NCBI GenBank assembly: GCA_900642245.1
Contig: CAAAJI010000144.1
Location: 96,413 to 137,714, forward strand
DNA length: 41,302 nucleotides
Reading direction: 5' to 3'
Source of the DNA: Fragilaria radians
Lineage: Eukaryota > Bacillariophyta > Fragilariophyceae > Fragilariales > Fragilariaceae
Part shown: positions 20,435-30,223 of the stretch, piece after piece
Layout: each line of letters opens with the position of its first letter
Numbering within the stretch: the first letter of the stretch is position 1
The notes under the pieces: model-generated
Database searches by the model: none
Told to the model about the DNA's origin: nothing
The model's input: only the letters and a program-made list of their open reading frames with translations
Program-made: the position numbers and the translations under genes

Positions 20435-20740
20435 GAATCATAGTGTCCCAGTCAATTGGTTGTGATATAAAATGAAAGAATTTAAGTTAGTGAATACTCT
20501 CAAGGACATGTGAATTGTCCAGGTAAATTGATTGTTAAAAAACTTGTTTATCAATGACATCAAAGATGATGGAATTGTCCCAGTCAAGCAATAGTTACGC
20601 AAAAACAAATATTACAATCCTGTCCATAATTTCAAGGATGTTAGAATCATCCCCGTCAATTGATTCATGGGCATTGTCAAACTCTGCCAGCCTAACAATG
20701 ATCCCAAGAAGACTGGAATTGATAAGCCATTACAAGTTTT
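20435..20740 (-). pseudogene. Decayed leucine-rich-repeat gene, block 2
   Basis: Minus-strand pieces read IPSSLMSLINKFF and NLNSFILYHNQLTGT, and several gggacaattcc segments give GTIP. This is the LRR pattern with stops and shifts. The orientation is the same as block 1, so the two blocks may be one old gene split by the CoDi insertion, or two neighbouring paralogues. Confidence 0.65.
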
Positions 20741-21056
20741 ATTGTTTGATTAGGCATGATGAATGAATACAAAGCCGCTGTACGGCACTAAAGAAGTTGT
20801 GTGTATGCACGCTGAGCTCAAAAAACCATCATTGTTAATATATTTGGGAGATGAGAGTAGTTTAATGCATGTCAGAGAGCATTATTTAAGATGAATTTAG
20901 CATGATGACAGTTTCATGGTATTGATTACCATTGGATTCCCTTTGGCATGATTTGGAAGACTACGGCAAGCTTTACATTATAATCATCTTAAACGGCTTG
21001 AAGCGTCAGGTGTCAAGGTAACGGGTTGTATATTTATTGCAGTTTCATTGGAAAAT
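20741..21056. other. 3' flank of the 21057-22031 gene
   Basis: No frame or repeat seen. Confidence 0.4.
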
Positions 21057-22031
21057 TTAGTTTTTAGACCAAAGAAATTTCAATCGAAGAGTTTGAGTAT
21101 CGTCTTGAGAAGCTAAGGTTAGCTCATCTTGAATATGGCTTGCAAAGTCATTAGAACAAACAATGACCTTGGGAACTGCTTCAGGTTTTGGAGTTTCCTT
21201 ATTCGTAGCATTCTTCAATTTATTCCGTATGGGAGAGTAACGCCCTCCAAGACGTTCGGCAATTTGTTCGCGCCAATTTCGTGTCGTTAATGCTGGTCGT
21301 TCTTTGAGAATATCATTCCGTAATTCCATTTTGAGACTCGAATGATGACGACGAGCCAAATTTGAAGCGATTGTCAGATCAGGAGCAGATCGTGTCAGAT
21401 CAGGAGCAGATCGTGATGAATGATTTCCACGTTGAGATCTGATCAAAGAGGAAGATGTTACCTGTGATTGATGCTGCTTTCGTAATGTTTTCGTTTTCGT
21501 GTTCTTCGCTACATCACCAACGCATTCATTTTGAATATGAGGTTCTCGGATAGTAGAGTGTTCCTTCATGGAAATAGACTTTGATATAACTGGTCGTGTA
21601 ATCCTGGTAGAATCCCCCATAGCTGCACTCATTTGTAAAGATCGAGGCTGTGATTGTGATCTCTTTTTGTTGTTGATAGGTAGTTGGTTTTGATTGTGAT
21701 ATTGTCGCCCTTTTTGTTGAGGATAGATTTCCATGACGTTATGATGATTGTTCGTAGGACTCCGCTGTCGATCATTCTGTGGGCGACGATGACTTGCCCG
21801 TCGAGGACGAAGTTGTTGCTGTTCTTGTTGTTCGTCATGAATAGTAGTTCCCAAACTCGAAATGTTGAGTTGGGCATCACGTAGCATTCTCAAATGTAAG
21901 GATTGCTCGATAGCAGCATAAAGATCAACACTTTCGTTTGACATTCGTCGACATTGTTCCGTTTCCGACATACTTTTTTTATGATTTGAACAACTTCTTG
22001 GATTAGATACTTTTTCAGAAATTTTTGCCAT
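21057..22031 (-). CDS. Basic hypothetical protein (324 aa)
   Basis: A single open frame with ATG at 22031 and an unbroken reading, in a region more GC-rich than its flanks. The product is rich in Arg, Ser, Gln and His. Visible segments are a Q-rich stretch (EQQEQQQLRPRRASHRRPQ), an exact seven-residue tandem repeat (RSAPDLT twice), and a C-terminal part richer in ordered-looking residues (NWREQIAERLGGRYSPIR; VPKVIVCSNDFASHIQDEL). No transmembrane segment, signal peptide or known domain is apparent. The protein could be nucleic-acid-binding or a phosphorylated scaffold, but that is only composition. An upstream ORF (21890-22156) overlaps it in another frame and is probably a shadow. I do not recognise the family. 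Confidence 0.72.
   Translation of the reverse strand: MAKISEKVSNPRSCSNHKKSMSETEQCRRMSNESVDLYAAIEQSLHLRMLRDAQLNISSLGTTIHDEQQEQQQLRPRRASHRRPQNDRQRSPTNNHHNVMEIYPQQKGRQYHNQNQLPINNKKRSQSQPRSLQMSAAMGDSTRITRPVISKSISMKEHSTIREPHIQNECVGDVAKNTKTKTLRKQHQSQVTSSSLIRSQRGNHSSRSAPDLTRSAPDLTIASNLARRHHSSLKMELRNDILKERPALTTRNWREQIAERLGGRYSPIRNKLKNATNKETPKPEAVPKVIVCSNDFASHIQDELTLASQDDTQTLRLKFLWSKN
21373..21414 (-). repeat. 21-bp perfect tandem duplication inside the coding sequence
   Basis: Unit gtcagatcaggagcagatcg plus t, two exact copies, coding RSAPDLT twice. Exact identity including third positions suggests a recent slippage or duplication event. Confidence 0.9.
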
Positions 22032-22920
22032 CGAGAAATGACTCGAAATACTTTTAATAGGAACAAGTAACTTACAGAAATGACGGTTGCAAAGTTTTGA
22101 GTCTTTTGGACTTTGTTAATTTTTTGAGACATACAGAAAACTTGTTGAAATTTCAATTTGTCTTTATGATTGTCGCAATAAAAACACCATGAGTTACTCT
22201 CAATATCGTAATACAGTTTAAACTATTATTTTATACTTAAATTTGGATGAACCTAATTGGGTATAATAACTTCTGCAGTTTACAAACGGAACTTCAACCT
22301 ACAGAGGACGGAGCTTTTCAGTTCTTCAAGCGCCCCAAAATTGTTCATGGCATTTATTCTTACCGAGTGTCATAGTCCCAAAGAAACCGTCCGTATAATT
22401 ATGTATGGAAGTCGAATCTCAGAATGCTATAATTGATTGTTTTACGTTTTCAAACATTTAACGGCAATCAAGAAAATGCCATATATATTCTTTTTATCCA
22501 TAACATTGAAGAGTAACGAATCGTAACATTACTAGCAATTCTAGTGCATAATGCACTCCTCTCCTTAAGCGGATGCAAAACAATAATCAATGCTCCTACG
22601 CATTCGCAAACTAACCACTTGTGCTAGCAGGTTGAACGACTTAATCCCTGGTTTTAAAAACTCAATGACTCATGCATGGAATAAGAAGAAGATAGGGCCC
22701 ACAGCCACGAATGGATTCCTTCTAAGGATGATGATGCAATATTGTAAATCCATGCACTATGGTATATGCCCTTTTCCCTCAGAAATTACGTATGGAAAAT
22801 GAACATGTTGTCATGTTTCAATTTGAGATGACATGATATTGCTTATCTGATATTATCAATTTAAAGAGAGGAAAGTACCTAGAGGACCAGCATACCAAAT
22901 TAGACTAATCAAAGAATCTT
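22032..22920. other. 5' flank of the 21057-22031 gene; no gene supported
   Basis: The frame 22590-22802 (70 codons) has some ordered-looking sequence (SRLNDLIPGFKNSMTHAWNK) but no family, start context or neighbour to support it. The rest is AT-rich. Confidence 0.4.
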
Positions 22921-23296
22921 TGATACCAATTCACAGCACAAATTAATGATAGAAATTCTATTGAAACTTATCATTGATATGGCTTGTTATGCAATACATT
23001 GGAAAAGACTAGTTACCCTAGGTTAGAAATGAAAGAAACTGTAATTCACTATTCGGTAATAACTTCATGCGGAAAAATTGAATAAATTCACTATCTTGTG
23101 ATAGATAATGACTTTAAAAGCATTCTTTTATACTGGAAATTCATCTTATCAGGACATACTCTAATAGGAAGAGGATATAGATAAAAGAAGCGCCATAATA
23201 AGCTATTATAATGATAACTTATCAAATGGGTTGGGTTTCTCAAATAATAAAGTAATCATAAGAGTCTTGAAGTTTCATTAAAGCTGTGTGGTATCA
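22921..23296 (-). mobile_element. Solo LTR or MITE, 376 bp, with TGATACCA...TGGTATCA ends
   Basis: The plus strand begins TGATACCAATTCACAGC and ends GCTGTGTGGTATCA, an imperfect terminal inverted repeat with TG...CA ends as in LTRs. On the minus strand a TATAAAAG box lies near 23130. There is no ORF. I see no convincing target duplication in the immediate flanks (aatctt against ccatag). A solo LTR in minus orientation is my first reading; a small inverted-repeat element is the alternative. Confidence 0.5.
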
Positions 23297-23393
23297 CCAT
23301 AGTTGTAAATCCATGTAATACGCGATCACTTCAACTCAAGCTATTTCCTTGGTTTCAGTCTCCAAATCCGTGAGGTCAGTTGCCAATGTGGAA

Positions 23394-23658
23394 GTTATAT
23401 ACACCGCCCATGAGCAACAACATTTTGGGTTGCATGTTAACCAAAACTTTGTTGCCGATGAATGAGACCAAGCATGCGGATTGCCTGACTTTTTGGTTGA
23501 TAATGCCAATAATGAACGGGATTTCCACAAGAGTTGAGACTTGTGTGCTGGATGAAATTAAATTGTCATCCAGAAATTAGTTGTAGTTCCCTAGATACGA
23601 TAATCCATCTCCGCCAGTATCTACCGCCTCGAAAGTGTGTGCTTGACCCTAAAGACTC
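23394..23658 (-). pseudogene. M43-like gene, third copy (C), 3' end only
   Basis: On the plus strand the segment from tatatacaccgcccatgagc to gaaagtgtgtgcttgaccct follows 25840-26105 of copy B base by base, with many substitutions. Its minus-strand reading HAWSHSSATKFW corresponds to YAQSHSSATNVW of copy B. Frames are broken. Only the last ~90 codons remain, and the homology stops at 23658. It has the same orientation as copy B, about 2.4 kb downstream of it. Confidence 0.85.
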
Positions 23659-24239
23659 ATAAACCGGTGCTATGTACCTGGGATACAGGTCGGATGCTTC
23701 CAGCGTTGATAACGTTAAGGGCATCAACCATGTGTATGTTCAGTGCTGCCGCAGTATTTGTGAAGAAATGCTTCCCTAACTTTGAAGTTAACCTGCAATT
23801 AAAAGAGAAAAATATACTCTACATTGCAGATGATTACGCCATTGTACAAACACACAGAGTTGCATTATTGTTGCATTTTTTCTGCACCAATGAGCTTAAA
23901 GGGCTTAATTCATTGGTTGCAGGACATACAAAGAATGGGTATGGATCCTGAAGATCAAGATCTTACCGCAGCTTGCTGAACAGTATGTATTTTTGCACGT
24001 TTGGTTCTCAAGATATGACTCAGTTTCAGGGGAAATAGTTTACATCATTCAATAAGATATTATCTAGCACCTTGAGGCATAGTAAGTTTACTTCTCATAT
24101 CGATCCTGTTTCGTTCCCAACCTTCATAAGGAACATGGTTTCATCAAACTTTCCCTTCTCCATCTTTCTAAGAAAAGAAGAATCTGAGTCCATGTGCTAA
24201 AAAGATAAAAGATAGGTAGATTTTCATTGATATTTCTCT
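23659..24239. other. No gene supported
   Basis: A plus-strand frame of 104 codons (23637-23951) overlaps the end of copy C and has no recognisable motif. Confidence 0.35.
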
Positions 24240-25135
24240 TGATCTAAGCAACCCAAACTCTAAGAAGATCACCCAGGAATACTAGAAGTTAAACGCCACC
24301 AAAATTGAAGATATTCTTGAATTCATTAGCACTTTTGACAATTTTGTGAAGTTCTTAACTCTACCTAGAGGCCTACAGCGTTTTCGTTTGATCCCAACAT
24401 GGACACAACTCACAAAAAATGGATGGACATTGTTACTAAGCATGCAAAACGTCACTCACAAGAAGAGTTTGGAGATTGTGTGGAATGGTTTTCGCTATTT
24501 TTCATCCATGAAGACATTTCTCTTGACATAAAAGAAAGGCCGTCAGAGATCAAGAAGCCTAGAAACGTGACCGTACAAGACTTTGTCCAAGGAATCAATC
24601 ATTTAAATGATTTGATTGATTATTTCCAATTCTAGATCCAATCAACAACCCGGGTGTCCAGACTCCCAAATTTATAGATACTGAGATGGCTCATGTTGCT
24701 AAAAAAGCATGCCCCAATGGATCGAAAAACGGGAAAATCTACATCTGTTACTCCCCACGGGCATACCCCCGGGTTATCTGTTATTCCCCACGGGCATACC
24801 TCCGGGTTATCAATTCACAGCTGACGTCACGTCACTAGGCTCTAAGCACCACTCATCTCATTAATCTACTAAGCTGCCTTATTGATTAACTTCATACGTA
24901 GTGACAACATCATCTTGGCATTGTATCACAAACCAGATATTAAATGGGGCAAAGAATGTAATCCCACAAAAGAACAATTCTCAGATGGGATCCAAAACCA
25001 AAGCCAGTACAAGTACCTAGAATATTTGTTCTCACAAGTCTTTGAAAATCAACTGCAAATGTGGTCACGCAGCAAGTCAATGTGAGGTCATCCAAAATCA
25101 TCAATTGGAATACCAAACTTTCAGCAATGATAAGA
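24240..25135 (+). mobile_element. Retrotransposon gag relic (UBN2-like gag)
   Basis: Consecutive frames give a gag-like order: ATKIEDILEFISTFDNFVKF (about 24295-24355), then 24399-24635 with HKKWMDIVTKHAKRHSQEEF and KKPRNVTVQDFVQGINHLND. The latter matches the KPRxxxVRDFVxRxxxLNxYL segment common in diatom gag proteins. After a stop come INNPGVQTPKFIDTEMAHVA and KKACPNG. Near 25050-25080 a cysteine cluster CKCGHAASQC looks like a remnant zinc knuckle. Stops, shifts and an internal tandem repeat make it non-functional. Confidence 0.6.
24744..24809. repeat. 33-bp GC-rich tandem repeat, two copies
   Basis: Units 24744-24776 and 24777-24809 share ccccacgggcatac and ccgggtta with two substitutions. 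In the gag frame each codes ICYSPRAY(P/L)RV. Its GC content stands out sharply from the surrounding DNA. Confidence 0.88.
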
Positions 25136-25149
25136 ATAATAATGAGACT

Positions 25150-25450
25150 AACCATCAGGATATTCCTTGGTCTTGCATCCTTTGACAATGTTAAATGTAA
25201 TCTTGCCATTACTAGCTTTAACCTCAATAGAAAATCAGTGTAGACAATCTCATTCAACTCAATGATCTACAACATCTTCTTTCCTTAGTCCGAAATTCCA
25301 TCAAAATCTTCATCTGCCATGGGAATTGACAACTTTCCTAACAATAAATCCTTAAATCAGTATCTCTTAGCCTTTGCCAGAAACTTCTCACTCCAAATCG
25401 GCCACTCATCAACCTTCCACAGAAAGGAATCACTCTTATGGTGTTTAAAT
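25150..25450 (-). mobile_element. Copia gag N-terminal relic next to the LTR
   Basis: The minus strand reads NTIRVIPFCGR, then DEWPIWSEKFLAKAKRY and LLGKLSIP, and lower down FNIVKGCKTKEYPDG. These match the gag of the 32285-36399 element (NTIRVIPFCGKADEWPIWSE; FNLVKGCKTKDHPDG) in order. Stops (for example after FDGISD) and shifts are present. It lies directly downstream of the LTR and leader at 25451-25769, as expected for the 5' end of one element. It ends where the plus-strand gag relic begins. Confidence 0.82.
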
Positions 25451-26559
25451 TGGTCTTCTTGACTTACTGTATGAAAGTTGTAGAAAAAAGGATAAGACAA
25501 ATAAATAGTCCCAAATCAACATAGATAATTCTAAAAGAGCAGTAGTGAATAGGTAAGGCAAACAGGTACCCACATTTAAAGATGTTGGAAACTCTTTTAT
25601 TCAGTGGGTCAGATGGAGGTTAAGGTCAACAAAAGTTGCACTTGAAAGTTGTGATTACTAATTAGAAGATTTAAACTAACTGTGACCACACAGTATTGAA
25701 TATCTAATATCCCTAATGGATAACCTAAAAAACAAAAATACCTTTTTTTGGAGTGAACGTAAGGGATACTTCCAATATTTTTAGTGTTAGAATTTTTAGA
25801 CTGGGAACAAGCATGAGCAGTCAGTGATCCATCAGAAATATATATACACCACCCATGAGCAGCAAGATAGTGTTGGGGGTACTAATTGGCCAAACATTTG
25901 TTGCTGAGGAATGAGACTGAGCATATGGCCTGCTGGTAAGTTTCATTGGTTGATAAGTCCCAATAATGAAAGGAATTTCTACAAGAGTTGAAACTTGTTT
26001 GCTGGATGAAATCAATTTGTTATCCAGGAATAAGTTGTAGTACCCTGGATGTGATAATCCGTCTCCACCAGTATCAGTCACCTTGAGAGTGTAGGCTTCA
26101 TCCTTAAGGCACTTCTCAAGGAAAACCACAGAAGATGTGTATTGATGATCATAATTGTCAAGGCCATCTGTTGTGAGCGTTTGATCAGCAATCTTGGTCT
26201 TAGTATTGTCGAATATTTCCCATCTTGTCTCATTGGGAAGATTATCAAGTCCTAACTCAAACTTAAGTCGAGCATTTCCGTCGGTACATTCAGTATCCAG
26301 TGATAAAAAGTAGCTCTTGGCAGATTTTGTTGCATTAATTATTGTATTGTCATCAAGGAGGAGTGCAACATATCCCGGAGGGTCAAATGTAACAATGGTA
26401 TCATTGAAAAATGCAACCTTATACAGAGAATGTCGCTCAAAGCACCTATGCCCAGTGACTTGCTTATTTGCAAAATTTATGGGTTCCTCTGATTCAATCA
26501 GAGTATTTTCTTTTCCATCTGCATCATCTTGATAATAGAATTTACTATTGGATGCCTTC
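25451..26559 (-). repeat. Inverted segmental duplication, arm B
   Basis: Reverse-complement partner of 1-1102. It holds the end of the M43-like gene, its 3' flank, the LTR and the leader. The right limit here is set only by the window start in arm A. Confidence 0.88.
25573..25769 (-). mobile_element. Copia LTR, arm B
   Basis: On the minus strand it begins (G)TATCCCTTACGTTCA, contains GGTTATCCATTAGGGATAT and ends TTTAAATG before TGGGTACC. It is homologous to 787-978 and to the LTR at 32285-32506. It sits within 60 bp of the stop codon of copy B, in the same place as in arm A. Confidence 0.75.
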
Positions 26560-27628
26560 GAATCAAATTGAATGTCAAATCCAAATTTCACTTGCTTCCT
26601 TGAACATGGTTTGGAAAGTGCACGGTATTCACGATAAAAATCATGCATCTTATAAAGTTGTCCCTGTGTAAAGGTTTTGTTTTCACATGTAGATAAATCC
26701 ATATGATTAAAGATGGCTAAGGGGAATGTTAAAGGTTGGGTGGATGAGAGATTTCGATTTCGTTGTTGATTCAGAACTCAGTACGCATTTATCAATATTT
26801 CAACCTACCATCAAAACCATCCGAGTCTGGACAAGAGTCCTGTGCTGGGTTACAAGTGCCTTCGGAGGAAATAGATTGCAGTGGAGTATCGTCGACACCA
26901 TCTCCAGGTTTTGATGCATCGCAACTCAAGCCTTCCCATGTACTTCGATTGGATGCAAGGGGAGGATGAAAATATATAGTATTTACAAACATGAAAAGAT
27001 GTCACAATCCTTGAGGAATTCTTTTATAAGTCAATCAATCTAACATTCACTGTACATTTGAATACTTACTCTAAAAGTGATAGCCAGTGACCCAAAAGAT
27101 GAGTAAAGTAATTGTATCTGTCAGAGGAAATGTACGTAGCACAATAAGTGACAAAATCACCTCGTGAGAATTCATTACTAGGGAATTGCTTGGTCCGTTT
27201 GGACTAGACCAACATATCCACCATAGGTACATATTTCTGCGTCATTGACAAAAATATTGGCAGTTGTTCGACCACCTCTTCGATTCGGAGCGATTACATT
27301 ATCATAAATCCCCTCATTGGTATATAAATCATAGTAGGCCAAATAGGGATTATTATAACGCAAAGTTTCGGATATCTGGAATTGAAAAGGAGTATCCGAC
27401 CAAATGAGAGTATTTTGTTGTGAAACAAATTCTTTCATGGCATCTTCAGTCCAATTTGTGGCAATGGAGTTGGTAGTATCTGAATTCCCAAAGAGATGAA
27501 AGACCAGGTTAATTGTCTCACATTGTTTGCATAGACCCTGATCTGATGATATGGCATAGCTGAAAGATGACGAAGAAACTATAATTTGGAATGCAACGAC
27601 GAACAACCACGAGAGTTGGAAACTTCAT
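25821..27628 (-). CDS. M43/pappalysin-like secreted metallopeptidase homologue, three exons, altered zinc site (copy B)
   Basis: Proposed exons are 27628-27070, 26942-26809 and 26716-25821, with GT-AG introns of 127 and 92 bp (donors GTAAGT and GTAGGT) that join in phase. Joined across introns, the order is M43-like: ANIFVND, then FTHLLGHWLSLLDTWEGLSC, GDGVDDTP, DSCPDSDGFDAIFNHMDLST and FTQGQ, matching the family's THExGHWLGLxHTF, GDxVxDTP and NxMDYS...FTxGQ. The site is HLLGH...D, so the catalytic Glu and the third His are replaced; the Met-turn is kept. The C-terminal ~270 residues hold two divergent beta-rich-looking units and a hydrophobic tail. Exon 1 needs two one-base corrections: near 27607, linking ATG with a good signal peptide, and near 27180, after DQAIP. 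It is either a pseudogene, a pseudo-enzyme with assembly indels, or both. Confidence 0.68.
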
Positions 27629-28060
27629 TGTCTTTTTGTTGGTGTGTGTGTTTTTTTTTCATGGAGCGATTAAAATGATAAGAGGGGGGGGGGTCTCAAA
27701 CTAATTCTAGAAATGTCTTTCACTGTCGTTTAATGCTATGGAGTATTTCCTAAACTCCTTCCACACAATTAGGGTTAACATCTAGCAGAAAATTGATACA
27801 ACAAAACATACAGACTTCGGATACTGACACAGTTACATTTGGATTCAGTCACAAGGTAATTGTTATCATGAGTTTTGTTTCGGAATAAGGACTGTTTCTC
27901 TTTCCTTCTATAGGACTCTGCAAATACGGCGGAAATTGGTTTTCTAGTAGTAATATTTGAAGGATGTTGGACCAGATTAACTCCATGCAAACAATCAGGG
28001 ATTAACGAATTCTAATAAAAAAACTGAGACTGTCGTAGTAGGTTTCGTAAACTCCTCCCA
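27629..28060. other. Upstream region of copy B; diverged duplicate segment 1
   Basis: Just upstream of the start lie a T-run and a run of ten G (27684-27693). From about 27740 to 27955 the sequence recurs, diverged, at 28040-28245. No gene is seen; the minus frame 27775-27990 is unsupported. Confidence 0.5.
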
Positions 28061-28245
28061 TAGGTACTGGATGCTGGATGCTGGATGCTGGATGCTGAAA
28101 GGAAAATAACGTCTAGCAGAACATTGATACACAAAGTGATACCGTTCAGTCGAAAGGCAATTGTTAGCATGTGTTTCATTTCAGAATAAGGTCTTTCTTC
28201 TCTTTCTATCTATATGACTCTGTAAATAAGGCGGATTATTGAGCT
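28040..28245. repeat. Diverged direct duplicate of 27740-27955
   Basis: Shared, in order: taaactcct, tctagcagaa, attgataca, aattgttagcatg or aattgttatcatg, cggaataagg or cagaataagg, atgactctg or aggactctg, and aaatacggcgg or aaataaggcgg. The offset is about 290 bp. Confidence 0.75.
28068..28097. repeat. 7-bp microsatellite (TGGATGC)4
   Basis: Four perfect TGGATGC units plus two bases, lying inside the second duplicate segment and absent from the first. Confidence 0.9.
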
Positions 28246-28810
28246 AATGTCAAACAGGTGATGGAAATTGTCATAACCAGTCAAGTCTTACCACAAGTAA
28301 ATGTACATGTATCTAAACCATTATTTTTTTATGCTAAAGCATGCTAGTAGTACTAGTTGTCTCTTCATTCATTACTTTCAATACATGGGGCTGACAACCG
28401 TTTTCATTTTTCACTTTAGTTGAAATTAAGTATTTTCTTTCATTAAATACTCAATGGCATGTCCAAGATGATAACAAAGTTTATAATTGAGATAACAAGG
28501 AGAATGAATGGTAGTGATGAGAACTGTGCTACCAAGTTCTTGTCTAAAGGAGGAGTATTTGAAATCAACTTTGCACAGCGTGGAATAAAGACCCTATAGA
28601 GGAAAATCTCGTTGAAAGAAGAACTTTTCAAACTTTGTATGACGGACTAAGGTCCAAAAAGAGGATTTGGATTAAATTGTAAATCAACGGACATATTCTT
28701 GGTGTTGTAGCAAGCTTGCGAATAATGTAATAACCCAAAGAAGGGTTTTACCAATAATTTTGATACTTTTATTCCTGGCATAGTATTGAGTAATGTTGTC
28801 CACGAGCATA
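28246..28810. other. No gene seen
   Basis: AT-rich. The minus frame 28443-28631 (62 codons, hydrophobic) has no support. Confidence 0.4.
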
Positions 28811-29095
28811 CCTCTAGAGTTAAGAGGAGACTTGAATGAGGGATTGTCTCATGACATTTTTCTTTGGTTGAAACTCATATACAGTACATCCTACATGATT
28901 TTGTATACCACTAGAGTTCAGAAAAGACTTGAATAAAGGGTTGTCTCAGGACATTTTTCGTCTGTTGAAACTCATATACAGTGCATCCTACATGATTTCT
29001 GTATACCACTAGAGTTCAGAAAAGACTTGAATAAAGGATTGTCTTAGGACATTTTCTTTTGTTGAAACTCATATGTAGGGTATCCTACACGACGT
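28811..29095. repeat. Tandem repeat, ~97-98-bp unit, about 2.9 copies
   Basis: Units begin at 28811, 28908 and 29006 (cctctagagt, ccactagagt, ccactagagt). Each contains gacttgaat(g/a)a, gg(a/g)ttgtct, gacattttt, gttgaaactcatat and atcctac. Copies 2 and 3 are nearly identical; the first differs more. Confidence 0.88.
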
Positions 29096-30160
29096 TGAGA
29101 CTTACAAGCTTGCATTGCATGATGAAAAGGAAATAGTATAACAATTTGGATCAAAGAAGTAATGGATTTACTCAACAATATCTCACTGTAACAACGGAAG
29201 CCAATAAAAATTATTTTAAGCGATTGCTATGTTCGGAAACAAACATATCACTGCAATATGCGGACTTCCAAGAAGAATACAAATTATTTGAAATAGAGAG
29301 AAATCTTGGTGAGGATTCAACCTGCAGGCTTAGATGTTATGAAGTAAAAGGTTTTAGGAAGTAAAGAAAAACAAATTAGATCATTTGCTTTCACTACTTA
29401 GACCGTTTGGTAAATAAAAGTTGGTTGACATATGATCATTTCCTAAACTAAACATTTTCGGAATTGAATTTTAGTCAAACAAAGTAGGAAGATATTATGA
29501 ATATTTATATGCTTTAATTTTAACAGTAGCAAGTGAACTAGTTAAGTAATTTTCTTGATCAATGTCACCTTTTGTTTAAGTCCTGATTATTTTTATTAAC
29601 TGATGTTATACATCTTAAACTTATTATTCATCACGATTTTTCCAGCTGATACAGGCAACGATTTGCTATGAAAGTACATTGCATATGAGATCTTTGCCAT
29701 GTTTGAGAACTAAACGTACATATTATAATATCTTTGGTATATCATGAAATTTGAAAAAATGCCTTGTAACATCAATTAAAGCAATAGGAAGATCGCCTTG
29801 GAAAGATTAATTTTGCTCTAGAAAAGTAATTTAATAGTCTCACACCTTACACAATATAATATTTTATAGCAGTATTTTAATTTAGAACTAATTTATCTTT
29901 TCAGCTTATCAGGACCCAGACTCTCTCAGCTATAAAGGTAACGACATAGGTGCTTGATGTTACTGCATAAACGCTTGTGTGTGTTTTTATTGTTATTTCA
30001 TTGCAATTCCGTATATGCTTGACTACTAAAAAGGTAATGACATTTAACTAGCACATTAGATAGATAACTCTATAAAACAAGACAAGAAAAGTCTATAACA
30101 TCACATATGCATAGCTAAGAAAAAATAACAAGCCAGGAACAATTTTTTGCAACCCATGCC
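29096..30160. other. No gene supported
   Basis: The plus frame 29146-29364 (72 codons) is unrecognised. 29730-29910 loosely resembles 9940-10120. Otherwise AT-rich. Confidence 0.4.
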
Positions 30161-30223
30161 GGCTTAATTGGCTTCTAACCAAATGCTCTTTGCAGGAGAA
30201 GTGAGCAACTATAAAAAATTACC

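Noticed and set aside
22590..22802. 70-codon frame SRLNDLIPGFKNSMTHAWNK...
   Set aside because: Looks protein-like, but no family, neighbour or frame continuation supports it.
28068..28097. Possible CRISPR-like or short regularly spaced repeat
   Set aside because: Plain 7-bp microsatellite without spacers; the window is eukaryotic.
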